Source: Verrucomicrobiota bacterium (GTDB lineage: Bacteria; Verrucomicrobiota; Kiritimatiellia; CAIVKH01). Taken from it: DNA of 64,000 nucleotides. Both the position numbers and the translations under genes were made by a program. The DNA is taken from contig JACKPT010000001.1 in assembly GCA_024233345.1 (NCBI GenBank), forward strand, positions 186,001 to 250,000, read 5' to 3'. The notes beneath the pieces were generated by a model. It did no database searches and was not told where the DNA came from. It saw only the letters and a list, made by a program, of their open reading frames with translations. Below, in pieces: positions 7,201-15,553 of this stretch. Each line of letters starts with the position of its first letter. The stretch's first letter is position 1.

Positions 7201-10200
7201 CGAGTCGATGCGCTGTCGCTCGGGGGCGGGTTGTATGCCGCGAGTTTCTCCGGAGTGGCTGGTCCAGCCGGCCCGCGATCCATCGCGATCGAGGCCGAGG
7301 ACGCGTTTGCGTCGCTGTCCCGGTGCGCGCCCAACGTGTACGTGGATGCCGGCGACAGCGGCGACCACAATCCGCCCACCCTCAGCCTTCTCGACTTTCC
7401 GTTTTTCGGGAATGCCGAGTACGAGGAAGGTTCCCGGGTGCTGGTCCGGGTGAGTGCAAGCGACTACCGGGATGCCTGGACCGCCGGGACTATCGACCGG
7501 GTGCTGGTCAGCCTCGATGCCGACGGAAGCGGATCGATCTCTCCCGATGAAATCCGGGTGGCGGTGCAATCGGACGTCGGCGCGTACGAGGCGGTCTTCC
7601 CGCCGCTCAGTGGGGCCTCGACAAGCCGCACCGTCACCGCGGTGGCGTTCGACGACTGGCTGAATGCCGCGACCAACGCCCGCGTGCTCAACATCCTGCC
7701 TCTGGACCTCGAGCCTCCGGCGGCGGCGATTGTCAGTCCCGCCCCCGGCGGGGCCATCGAGGCGGGGCAGACACTGAGCGTGGACGCCACCGCGACCGAT
7801 AACCAGGCGGTGGACGGCATGACCATTTCCTTCGACAACAACGGCGACGGCTTTCTCGATGGATGCGACATCCGGGATGCCGTGCTCGTGAGCGGGAACC
7901 TGTACCGCGTGACCTTCAATGTCTGTCAGGGCAAGGTCACCGGCCCGGTGGGGCCGCGCATGCTCTCGCTGGTCGTTGCGGACCGGGTCGGAAATTCCGT
8001 GACCGTCACTCAGATGGTGGAGGTCCTGCCCGATTCCCAGCCGCCGACGGTCGCCTTTGTATCGCCTGCGGCCGGGGGGCTGGTCGGGTTGGGGACGGCA
8101 TTGACCGTGGACATCGCGGTGACCGATGCGACGGCGGTGCAGAGTGCGGAGGTCCGGTTCGATCTCGACGGGAATGCAACCATCGACGAGCCGGGTGAAA
8201 CCACCGCCGCCTACCTGTACAGCGGCAACACCTGGAGAGCGAACCTGCCCACGCCGTCCGGCGCTCCCGGTATGCGGACGATGGTGGCGGAAGCGATCGA
8301 TGCCTACGGCAATGCCGCGGTCGTCACCCAGGTGGTGGAGGTGGTTGCGGGCGGGCGGATGCTCCTGCCGCTCGATGGCGCCGTCGTATCGCCGGAAGGC
8401 ACCCTGACGGTGGAGATCGAAACCGCGCCCGGTGTGAGCGTGACCTCCCTGTGGGTGCGGCTGGACCTCAATGGCGATGGCGATACCGACGATCCCGGAG
8501 AGCGCATGGCTGCGGTTGCGGTCGATGGCGCGAACCGCTATCGCGCGAGCTTCTCCGATTTCTCCGGTGATCCCGGCCTGCGCACCCTCGCTGCGGAGAT
8601 CGTCTCCTCGTCCGGCGACACCAACGAGGTCACCGCAGCGGTGCAACTCCCGCCGTCGGTCGCCTTTCTCGGGGTGCGATCCCGGCATCTCGGCTGGGTG
8701 CCCAACCTGCCGGAGGCCCTCTCCGACGGCTCCCAAACCCACGGCGCGCCGGAGGATTTCCTCGTCGCCGGCCGGTTCGCCTACTTCACCGCCCGCGATG
8801 GGGTGTCGGGCCGCGAGCTTTGGCGGACCGACGGCGCCGCCCGCGGAACCCGGATGGTGGGCCAGGTAGCGCCCGCGGGATCGACCGACGATGCCAACGG
8901 GTCGGCGGTGAGGGAGTTGACGACCTTTCACGATAAGCTCTACTTCGCTGCCAGCGACGATGTCTATGGCGCGTTCGACTACAATCCCCCCGGCCTGACC
9001 GGGCTCGAACTGTACGTCACCGAGGGTGTGCCGGGCGACCTGCACCTCGTCACCGATCGCGGCGGAACCAACGGCCCGCCCGCGAACAGCGCGCCCGAGT
9101 ACCTCACCGTCTTCAACAACCAGTTGTGGTTTGTCGCAAGCGACAGTGTGCATGGGAGCGAACTGCGCAGCACCGACGGGACCGCAGCCGGTACCGAGGT
9201 CCATGATCTGGAGCCCGGGCCGACCGGTTCGGACCCGGAATACCTCGCGGTGGCCGGAGGCTACCTGTACTTCTCGCTCCGCAGCGGAACCGAACTGTGG
9301 CGGACCGACGGAACCACCGGCGGCATGGAACGGGTGCGCAGCGGTTTTCCCAACAACGGCATCCGCGAAACCGTCGCCGCCGAGGGACCCCTGTTCTTCA
9401 ACAACCAGTCCGATGTCTGGGTCAGTGACGGCACCTCCAACGGCACCCGCCGGGTCCGGGAAATCCGGCCCGGCAGCGTGGCCAATCCCGAGCAGATGAC
9501 GGCGTGGGGCTCGAACCTCTACTTTTCCGCCGACGATGGCGTGCATGGCCGGGAGTTGTGGAAGACCGACGGCACCTCCAACGGCACCGTGCTGGTGAGG
9601 GATCTCTACCCCGGCGCCGGGAGCGGCAATCCGACCTGGCTGACCGTGTTCGGCGATGCCCTGTATTTTTCCGCCAACGATGTAAGCGAGGGGCGGGAGC
9701 TGTGGCGAACGGATGGAACCGAAACCGGGACGGTGATCGCGGTCAATCTCGCCCCCTACACCGGAACCGAGCCGCTGGGCGTATCCTATCCCTCGCGCAG
9801 TTCTTCGCCGCAATACCTGACCCCATTTGGCGGCTGGCTGTATTTCAGCGGCGACGATGGGGCCGGGCGGATCGGGCGCGAATTGTACCGGACCGACGGC
9901 ACCCTCGAGGGCACGGAGCTGGTCATCGACCTGATGCCATTCCAGACCAATATCAGCTACAGCACCACCGGACCGCGGAGTTCGAATCCGGAGATCCTCG
10001 GCGAATTCAACGGGGAACTCTACCTCGCCGCCAACACCGACTACCGCACCGAGCTGTGGAAGACCGATGGCACCGCCGGGGGCACGGTGATGGTGCGGAA
10101 TCTTTATCCCGCCGCGGCCAGCGAAACCCGGTTTTCCGGCAACTCCCTGTACCTGACCGCATCCGATGCTGCCACCGGCCGGGAGTTGTGGCGGTACGAT

Positions 10201-11922
10201 ACCAACGGCGTTCGCCGGGTCCTCGATCTCTACCCCGGGCCGCTGAGCGGGAACCCCCGGTTCATGGGGCTGGTCGGGAATGATGCCGTGGTCGGCGGGA
10301 CTTCCTCCGGCAGCTCGAAACCCTACCAGGTCTGGCGCGCGGGCGGGGCGGCGACGAACATCCTGCTCGGATCCTACTGGGCGCTGAATCACGTGTTGTT
10401 CCCGCCCCGCCAACTTCCCAACGGAATGATCCTGTTCCGGGGATGGGACGAAAACGGCGAGGAATTGTGGGGCACCGACGGCACCACGACTGGGACGGTC
10501 GAGCTCGCCGATATCTACCCCGGCTACACCGGCTCGACACCGGCCTTTCCGCAGGTGGTCGGCAACGAGGTCTATTTTTCCGCCAAGGGAACATCGGGTT
10601 GGCAGGTATGGCGAAGCGACGGCACCGCCACCGGGACGGCGATGGTGGCGGACATCAATCCCGGCAGCACGGTCACCACCGGTCCCGGCAGGTTCACCCC
10701 GGTCAATGGCCTCGTCGCCTTCCTCGGCTACACCCAGGGCTATGGGTACGAGCCGTGGATCACCGATGGTACGACGGGGGGAACCCACCGCCTTGCCGAT
10801 ATCGCGGCGGGTTCGGGAAGCAGCATGACCTTTGACTCCGGCGCAATGCTGATGCCGTTCCACGCATTCCAGAACGAGCTGTACTTCGCCGCGAACGAGG
10901 AACTCTGGAAGACCGACGGAACCAGCAACGGCACCCGGAGGGTGGCGGCGGTTGATCCGGGCACGCCTTCATCCAGCGCCGACAATCGCGAGGAATTCGA
11001 GAACGTGGGCGGGCAGCTCTTCTTCGCCGGGGACGGGCAGGGCATCGAACTCCATCGCTCCAACGGCACCAGCAACGGCACGTATCAGGTGCGGAATATT
11101 GTCGGCCTCAATCCATCCGGAAGCTACGAGGATAGTTCCTTCCCGTATGACCTCACCGAGCTGAACGGTGTCCTCATCTTCACCGCGTTCGACTATGACC
11201 ACGGACGCGAGCTGTGGCGGTCCGACGGAACCCTCAACGGCACCTACCTGCTCAAGGACATCCTGCCGGGCTACCCGAGTTCATTCCTACGCGAGATCAC
11301 CCGGCTCGGAGACCGGCTCTATTTCGTCGCCAACGACGGCCGGCACGGACACGAACTGTGGGTGACCGACGGCACCGCCGACGGGACCCAACTGGTCGAA
11401 GACCTACTGCCGGGACCGATGTCCTCGCAGCCGACGCACCTGCAGGTGAAAGACGGTGTCCTGTATTTTCTTGCCGACGCGGGCGGTCCCGACATGAGCC
11501 TGCGCAGCCTCGATCCCACCGACACCGCCCTCGATGCCTGGTTCGACACCGAGACCTCGTTGACCGGCGCCACCGAGCGGGCCCTGTTTGCCGCACCGGG
11601 CGGGAGCCTGCCCAATCTCTATGCCTACCTCCTCGGCCTCGATCCCGAGGATCCCGCGGCTGCGGCGGAACTGACCGCGCCGATGACTGCAGGCGATCCC
11701 GTGACCTTCGCCTACGATCGCCGCCGCGACGCCGCAGCCTACGGGCTCGATGTTCTATTCGAGGTCAGCTCCGCCCTCGCTGGCCCGTGGGGGCCTGCGG
11801 TGGTCCGGGAACTTGCCGGTACCGCGCTGGACACCGCCTTCGAGCGCGTGACCCTCACCCTCGTGGACCCCGCCACCAACGAGCCGATCCAATTCATCCG
11901 CTACCGGCTCGCACCGCCATAA
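4222..11922 (+). CDS. Giant secreted protein: metzincin-like domain, calcium-loop modules, ELWxTDGT repeats
   Basis: The product is 2566 residues. A hydrophobic signal segment (KLGCFCFRWWLFAILGC to QVRAA) favours the ATG at 4222 over the upstream TTG at 4168. Residues 509-530 hold DRDDDGLPDHWE, a thrombospondin type 3-like calcium motif. Residues 821-831 are HELGHTLGLRH, the metzincin zinc site, with a Met-turn SIMSYSH at about 846-852. Residues ~937-1480 form five beta-sandwich-like modules of about 110 residues, each with a calcium-type loop (for example DIDGDGVTNGVGE at 981 and DLNGDGDTDDPGE at 1415). Residues ~1530-2390 hold 18 repeats of about 50 residues ending ELWxTDGTxxGT, probably beta-propeller blades. 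The tail (LPNLYAYLLGLDP from ~2463, then a terminal beta domain) resembles PVC secretion/anchoring ends. It probably acts at the cell surface or outside; protease activity is inferred from the motif only. Confidence 0.85.
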   Translation: MMTQSKLGCFCFRWWLFAILGCGGVSQVRAAGSPFYDVEVLARIGDEVAGEDVATTYLATIDPQVCGNDLGRAVFVGVVSDTGGTRFWNNLIANASVTGGLHRLQNIDSHPASTWPGEYYEDPHLNNSNLVVVTYFTGDTGNGELTGAIGGTYDVDVVGGTDSNLTASYRLVFDGVCRECLGGPPGSVCLDGHALTMDDEGNVVIVGIRSADTSTCNYQDTDPNYLYINPPDTNLAWSSVAQLKDGTTGFGVPMAGRGPTTILKEGLPGSEDIVRVKDSGEKTVLASVAGGWSDLGAMPGISADGTVSVFGGTEPGGAPGIYVRILHPNWPGATNALVVGSNTFVAVDDATNLIGFASYEFQTNRLQVIREDVGGDGDIVGDRLTIAFIATPSAPSLSNPTLPGTTPMLFSGAKGLWTIELDVERELLDTNSIVINPRGVKPVLQIGDTLEGAAVTDIRLWDGLSRAAVEADGSPRQTLDGRPVAGDHLLTFWVDTSAGAKVVRASLRDRDDDGLPDHWEAPGGGIDMDRDGTVDLDLSAWGASVDHKDLFLEVDWLKNRTAGVSGRWRPGPYGRALQATVDFFGRAPVLNPDATTGVVIHIDGGPGSDPDYGYDYSYNTGTGNLQGGDEIAEQGTGESIDIIHIYDQFPNQVPGLRVRSIHDIKNAYFGTTDKRARELAFRYAVFGDALDIVTWTNGAPYVGQVAWSTSDRLIATTVPPALSGTIRITEGRGAGQVRELDLFGTYSNVLRVIRPWTIIPDASSRFVLFIDPSGEAEVTIRPSPNLHSLPGNDLIITMNSFGLTPDGRFASSLLQYRTLCHELGHTLGLRHGGIDNCQYSGDRYLSIMSYSHQTRTSTNQPVSYRCSAPVVVTTNLPLVNSFSTVGDPTFADWPVIQCSPYDNLASVGNTYQLGVGAEDDDHEFGVFDYLETFGELPDLALPVIEVLLPGPSTNIAPGGTLDVELRVTDESELHGVRVAFDIDGDGVTNGVGERVDALSLGGGLYAASFSGVAGPAGPRSIAIEAEDAFASLSRCAPNVYVDAGDSGDHNPPTLSLLDFPFFGNAEYEEGSRVLVRVSASDYRDAWTAGTIDRVLVSLDADGSGSISPDEIRVAVQSDVGAYEAVFPPLSGASTSRTVTAVAFDDWLNAATNARVLNILPLDLEPPAAAIVSPAPGGAIEAGQTLSVDATATDNQAVDGMTISFDNNGDGFLDGCDIRDAVLVSGNLYRVTFNVCQGKVTGPVGPRMLSLVVADRVGNSVTVTQMVEVLPDSQPPTVAFVSPAAGGLVGLGTALTVDIAVTDATAVQSAEVRFDLDGNATIDEPGETTAAYLYSGNTWRANLPTPSGAPGMRTMVAEAIDAYGNAAVVTQVVEVVAGGRMLLPLDGAVVSPEGTLTVEIETAPGVSVTSLWVRLDLNGDGDTDDPGERMAAVAVDGANRYRASFSDFSGDPGLRTLAAEIVSSSGDTNEVTAAVQLPPSVAFLGVRSRHLGWVPNLPEALSDGSQTHGAPEDFLVAGRFAYFTARDGVSGRELWRTDGAARGTRMVGQVAPAGSTDDANGSAVRELTTFHDKLYFAASDDVYGAFDYNPPGLTGLELYVTEGVPGDLHLVTDRGGTNGPPANSAPEYLTVFNNQLWFVASDSVHGSELRSTDGTAAGTEVHDLEPGPTGSDPEYLAVAGGYLYFSLRSGTELWRTDGTTGGMERVRSGFPNNGIRETVAAEGPLFFNNQSDVWVSDGTSNGTRRVREIRPGSVANPEQMTAWGSNLYFSADDGVHGRELWKTDGTSNGTVLVRDLYPGAGSGNPTWLTVFGDALYFSANDVSEGRELWRTDGTETGTVIAVNLAPYTGTEPLGVSYPSRSSSPQYLTPFGGWLYFSGDDGAGRIGRELYRTDGTLEGTELVIDLMPFQTNISYSTTGPRSSNPEILGEFNGELYLAANTDYRTELWKTDGTAGGTVMVRNLYPAAASETRFSGNSLYLTASDAATGRELWRYDTNGVRRVLDLYPGPLSGNPRFMGLVGNDAVVGGTSSGSSKPYQVWRAGGAATNILLGSYWALNHVLFPPRQLPNGMILFRGWDENGEELWGTDGTTTGTVELADIYPGYTGSTPAFPQVVGNEVYFSAKGTSGWQVWRSDGTATGTAMVADINPGSTVTTGPGRFTPVNGLVAFLGYTQGYGYEPWITDGTTGGTHRLADIAAGSGSSMTFDSGAMLMPFHAFQNELYFAANEELWKTDGTSNGTRRVAAVDPGTPSSSADNREEFENVGGQLFFAGDGQGIELHRSNGTSNGTYQVRNIVGLNPSGSYEDSSFPYDLTELNGVLIFTAFDYDHGRELWRSDGTLNGTYLLKDILPGYPSSFLREITRLGDRLYFVANDGRHGHELWVTDGTADGTQLVEDLLPGPMSSQPTHLQVKDGVLYFLADAGGPDMSLRSLDPTDTALDAWFDTETSLTGATERALFAAPGGSLPNLYAYLLGLDPEDPAAAAELTAPMTAGDPVTFAYDRRRDAAAYGLDVLFEVSSALAGPWGPAVVRELAGTALDTAFERVTLTLVDPATNEPIQFIRYRLAPP

Positions 11923-12068
11923 GCCCGTCGGAACAGTCCCGATCGGGCCCCAGAGCTGGCTCGACCTCCTGAACGTACGGGTCTTCCAAGATTGGATGGA
12001 TACAGCGGGGAACGTTTCATACCACGTGCCATAACTTCCCCGTACAGAATCAGTGGATCCTCAGCGAG

Positions 12069-12132
12069 GTTTCAGGTTTCGGGTGTCGGGTGTCAGGTCC
12101 CGACTGAAACCTGAACACTGAAACCTGACACC
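12069..12132. repeat. TTTCAGGT / CCTGAAA low-complexity inverted repeat
   Basis: Seven-base units GGTTTCA, GGTTTCG and GGGTGTC on the left (12069-12098) face CTGAAAC and CTGACAC units on the right (12103-12132), giving an imperfect hairpin of about 29-base arms. It lies in the 268-base gap between the convergent giant gene and uup. It may act as a transcription barrier but lacks a T-tract. Confidence 0.6.
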
Positions 12133-12190
12133 GAGTGCCACCAAGTGCAAAAGAGGCCGACCTCAAACCGAGACGTTTCAGGGTGTGGTA

Positions 12191-13963
12191 TCAGGCCCGC
12201 TCTTCCAGTTCCGACCATCGGGCGTAGTGTTGCTCGATCAGACCGGGTAGCTGTTGGGCCCGTTCGGTGGTCGTTCGAATCGCATCCGGGTCGCCGCGAA
12301 AGAAGTCCGGGTCCGCAAGGCGCTGCTGGATGGTTTCCAATTCGTTTTCCAGGGCCTCGATGTCCGCAGGGAGGCGGGTCCATTCCTCCCGTTCCCGGTT
12401 GGTGAGTTTGCGGGCCTTGGGCGGGGGCGGGGTGGGGGTCCTGGCGGGCACCGGGGCCGTTGCAGTTGGGGTCGATTGCCGGGCGCGCGTCCGCTGCCAC
12501 TCGGTATAGCCGCCGGCATAGTCCCGGACCTGTCCATCGCCTTCGAACACCAGTGACGAGGTGCAGAGGTTGTCGAGGAAGCGGCGGTCATGGCTGACCG
12601 CGATGACGGTTCCGGGATAGTCCACCAGCCGGGCCTCCAGCAGTTCGAGGGTATCCGCGTCCAGGTCATTCGTGGGTTCGTCAAGGACCAGTACATTGCT
12701 GGGGCGGGTGAACAGGCGGGCCAGCAGAAGCCGGTTTCGCTCGCCCCCGGAGAGATGGCTCACCGGTTGCGGGGCGGCATCGGGCGGGAACAGGAAGTCG
12801 CCGAGGTAGCTGATGACATGTCGCCGCTGCCCATCCACGGTGATGAAGTCGTTGCCGTCCGCGATATTTTCAAACACCGTGCGGTCGGGGTCGAGCTGGT
12901 CCCGGTGCTGATCGAAGTAGGCGACCTGAAGTTTGGTCCCGTGTTCGACCGATCCGGTATCCGGGTTGAGTTGACCGAGCAGGAGCCGGATCAGGGTTGT
13001 CTTGCCGCACCCGTTGGGACCGATGATGCCCACCTTGTCGCCCCGGGTCAGGGTCAGGGACAGGTCGCGCACGATGGGGGTGTCGGGGTTGAAGGCAAAC
13101 CCGAGCTGTTTCGCGGTGATGACCTTGACCCCGGTTCGCTCCGCCTGCTGGAGGGTCATCTCGACCTGTCCCACCCGTTCCCGGCGGCGGGATCGCTCGG
13201 CCCGCAGGGCTTCGAGGGCCCTGACCCGGCCTTCGTTGCGGGTGCGCCGGGCCTTGATGCCCTGGCGGATCCACACTTCCTCCTGGGCGAGTTTCTTGTC
13301 GAATACCGCCCACTGCTTTTCCTCGGCGAGGAGCAGTTCCTCCTTGCGCTCGAGATAGGTCGGGTAATCGCAGGCCCACGAGGTCAGATGGCCCCGGTCC
13401 AGTTCGATAATCCGGGTCGCGAGTTTTTGCAGGAAGGCCCGGTCATGGGTGACAAAGAGGAGGCTGCCGGGATAGCGGGTGAGAAAGTTTTCCAGCCACA
13501 CAATGCTATCGATATCGAGATGATTGGTCGGTTCATCGAGCAGCAGGACATCGGGTTCGCAGATCAAGGCCCGGCCCAGAAGGGCCCGGCGCGCCTGTCC
13601 GCCGGACAATGTCGACACGGATTGCTCCGGATCGAGCTGGAGCAGGGAGCAAAGCCGTTGCACGGGGTGGTCGGAGTGATGGTTCCCGGAATCTCCAGAG
13701 GCAATCAAGTCCTCCACGGTGCCTTCGAGGTCTTTCGGGGGATGTTGGGTCAAGAGCGCGACCTTGGTACCGGAGGCTACGCTTATCGTTCCCTGATCCG
13801 GGGTGAGTTGATTCGCGAGCAGAGACAGCAGGGTGGACTTGCCTTCGCCGTTCCGGCCAAGGAGTCCGATGCGCTCACCCCGCTCGACCTGGAGGTTTGC
13901 GGCATCGAGGAGTGTTCTTCCTCCGAGGTGGAGGGTCAGGGAGTCGCAACTGATCAGGGCCAT
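12191..13963 (-). CDS. uup: ABC-F ATPase, Uup type
   Basis: The 590-residue protein has two ABC cassettes and no membrane segments, so it is an ABC-F protein. Cassette 1 has Walker A GLLGRNGEGKST (about residues 33-44), signature LSGGQARRALLGRAL and Walker B VLLLDEPTNHLD. Cassette 2 has IIGPNGCGKTT, LSGGERNRLLLARL and VLVLDEPTNDLD. A basic linker lies between them. After a Pro/Thr-rich spacer the C-terminal coiled coil (from KLTNREREEWTRL to WSELEERA) is the Uup-type domain that binds branched DNA. ABC-F proteins act on ribosomes, and Uup mutants also affect transposon excision and replication. The ATG at 13963 (MALISCDSL) is preferred to a TTG at 13975. Confidence 0.92.
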   Translation of the reverse strand: MALISCDSLTLHLGGRTLLDAANLQVERGERIGLLGRNGEGKSTLLSLLANQLTPDQGTISVASGTKVALLTQHPPKDLEGTVEDLIASGDSGNHHSDHPVQRLCSLLQLDPEQSVSTLSGGQARRALLGRALICEPDVLLLDEPTNHLDIDSIVWLENFLTRYPGSLLFVTHDRAFLQKLATRIIELDRGHLTSWACDYPTYLERKEELLLAEEKQWAVFDKKLAQEEVWIRQGIKARRTRNEGRVRALEALRAERSRRRERVGQVEMTLQQAERTGVKVITAKQLGFAFNPDTPIVRDLSLTLTRGDKVGIIGPNGCGKTTLIRLLLGQLNPDTGSVEHGTKLQVAYFDQHRDQLDPDRTVFENIADGNDFITVDGQRRHVISYLGDFLFPPDAAPQPVSHLSGGERNRLLLARLFTRPSNVLVLDEPTNDLDADTLELLEARLVDYPGTVIAVSHDRRFLDNLCTSSLVFEGDGQVRDYAGGYTEWQRTRARQSTPTATAPVPARTPTPPPPKARKLTNREREEWTRLPADIEALENELETIQQRLADPDFFRGDPDAIRTTTERAQQLPGLIEQHYARWSELEERA

Positions 13964-14067
13964 GGGGTGGGACAACGCGGATCAGGCGCCCTTGCCGGGC
14001 TGGACATGAAGTTCCCCCGGTGCTTTTCCACCATCGAGTAAAAACCATACTGGGTCATCAACCACAT
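13954..14067 (-). CDS. Small ORF (37 aa), possible remnant of a MWLxTxYGFYSxV-type small protein
   Basis: A good ribosome-binding site (AAGGA, seven bases before the ATG at 14067) precedes a frame encoding MWLMTQYGFYSMVEKHRG and ending within the first codons of uup. The opening resembles small bacterial proteins that begin MWLFTxYGFFSxV and normally continue to about 70-100 residues with a VRAR-type segment. Here the rest of the frame looks random (SSPARAPDPRCPTPWP). A run of five G at the HRG codons is a plausible frameshift site, since six G would read on as GELHVQPGKGA and stop. It may be a degraded gene or a leader peptide coupled to uup. Confidence 0.35.
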   Translation of the reverse strand: MWLMTQYGFYSMVEKHRGNFMSSPARAPDPRCPTPWP

Positions 14068-14131
14068 AGAAAATCCTTCATGGCAGTTTGTCAGATGGCA
14101 GAACAGAAGGAAACGAAGAAAACAAAACGGG

Positions 14132-15553
14132 CTAAAAGGTCGGCAGTTCGATCCGGTCGGCATCGTCGAGGTACTTTTGGCCGGGCATGTTTCCGATCGC
14201 CCGGTAGAGTCGCACGAGCTGGATCTGATAATCGCGGGCGGCGGTGATTTGCTCAAGTTTGGCCCGGGTCAGTTCCAGTTGCGAGGAGAGGACATCGAGC
14301 TGGGTGATGCCGCCTGCCTGGTAACGGTTGTCAGCGAGTCGCACGGCTTCGGTGGCCTGTTCGATGGTCAGTTCGGCGGCATCGAGGATTTCCCGGGCTT
14401 CCTCGACGCTGCTGATCGCCTGTCGCACTTCGACTTCAATGGACAGCATCAATTCCTGTTCGCGCAGTTTGACCTGTTCGAGGCGGGATTTGGCCTGGAC
14501 CACCTCGCCGCGAATCCGGCCACCCTCCCAGAGGGGCATGGTGGCCTGCACACCGACCAGCCATCCTTCAAGGTTGTCGCCGTCTTCGCTGAACCGGTCA
14601 TTCAGTACCGTGTAGTTCGCCAGGGCATTCACGCGGGGTTGGCGTTGGGCGGTGGATTGCTTGAGGTCGTATTCGACGGCCCGTTGCTGGTGTTGCAGTT
14701 CGGCGAGTTCCGGCCGTTGACTGAGGGCGGTTTCCACCAGGGCATCGGTCTCGAGCGGGGCATCGGTGGTGATCCAGGAGCCTTCGAGGGTGACATCGCC
14801 TGCCTGTTTACCTTCGGGGTAGGGGAGACCCAGGGTGGCGCGAAGATCTTCAATGGCAACCCGGTACCGGTTCCGGGCACGAATCAGAGGGGGCTGGGCA
14901 TTGGCAACCCGGACCTCGGCTTGCAGCACATCGAACCGGGGCACACTGCCAGCCTGGTAACGGTTGTTTGCCAGTTCCAGTTGTTGCTTGAGAAGATCCA
15001 GCGACTCCTGCTGAACCTTGATTTGCTCCCGGGCCAGCAGCGCGTCATAGAATTTTTCAAAGGCATCGGCGAGGACATTGATTTGGGTTGCTTCGACCTG
15101 ACGGAGAAGGGCCTGGCCGCTTTCGCGCTGGGATTGAATCTGGGCATTCAGGCTGCCGCCTGCATAGAGGGGTTGGGTTACTTCAACCCCGGCACTCCAA
15201 CTGGTATCATCCTGACTGCCGCCAAAACTTTGCAGACGGGATTGGTCTTCCACCTGGTAATTGCCAAAGGCATCGAGCGCGGGGAGACGCACACTTCCGG
15301 TGGATGTCATGCGACCCTGTTGTTCGCGCAACTTTTCCCGTGATTCACGCAGTGCCGGGTTGTGCCGGTAGGTGAGTTCAATCACCTTTCCGATGGTGAG
15401 TTCGAGCGGGAGAACCTCCCCTTCGGAGGATGGGTTCACCGGGGTGTCGGTGGCCGAGTAAACGTTGGCCACGGTGCCGGCGAGCAGCAGGGCCAGACAG
15501 CAATTCAGGGTTGCGGCGTAGCGGGTCATGTTGTCCTTGGGGTTACGATTCAT
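14132..15553 (-). CDS. TolC-family outer-membrane efflux protein
   Basis: The 473-residue protein forms the outer-membrane channel of a tripartite pump. After a signal peptide (ending ANVYSA) it shows two homologous OEP repeats. These are long alpha-helical segments with TolC-like motifs NPALRESREKLREQQGR, LLKQQLELANNRYQAGSV and its repeat VRLADNRYQAGGITQLDVLSSQLEL, and beta-strand parts such as NYQVEDQSRL and NYTVLNDRF. The ATG at 15553 follows GGAG and overlaps the pump gene's stop by 11 bases. A second ATG at 15529 (MTRYAATLN) also has a fair AAGGA site. It is the last gene of the marR-adaptor-pump-channel operon. Confidence 0.92.
   Translation of the reverse strand: MNRNPKDNMTRYAATLNCCLALLLAGTVANVYSATDTPVNPSSEGEVLPLELTIGKVIELTYRHNPALRESREKLREQQGRMTSTGSVRLPALDAFGNYQVEDQSRLQSFGGSQDDTSWSAGVEVTQPLYAGGSLNAQIQSQRESGQALLRQVEATQINVLADAFEKFYDALLAREQIKVQQESLDLLKQQLELANNRYQAGSVPRFDVLQAEVRVANAQPPLIRARNRYRVAIEDLRATLGLPYPEGKQAGDVTLEGSWITTDAPLETDALVETALSQRPELAELQHQQRAVEYDLKQSTAQRQPRVNALANYTVLNDRFSEDGDNLEGWLVGVQATMPLWEGGRIRGEVVQAKSRLEQVKLREQELMLSIEVEVRQAISSVEEAREILDAAELTIEQATEAVRLADNRYQAGGITQLDVLSSQLELTRAKLEQITAARDYQIQLVRLYRAIGNMPGQKYLDDADRIELPTF

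Noticed and set aside
7075..10863. A 1262-codon open frame on the minus strand opposite the giant gene
   Set aside because: It lies wholly antisense to a clear secreted protein with repeats. Its sequence is Gly/His/Arg/Asp-rich as expected from reading GC-biased codons backwards, with no domain or ribosome-binding site.
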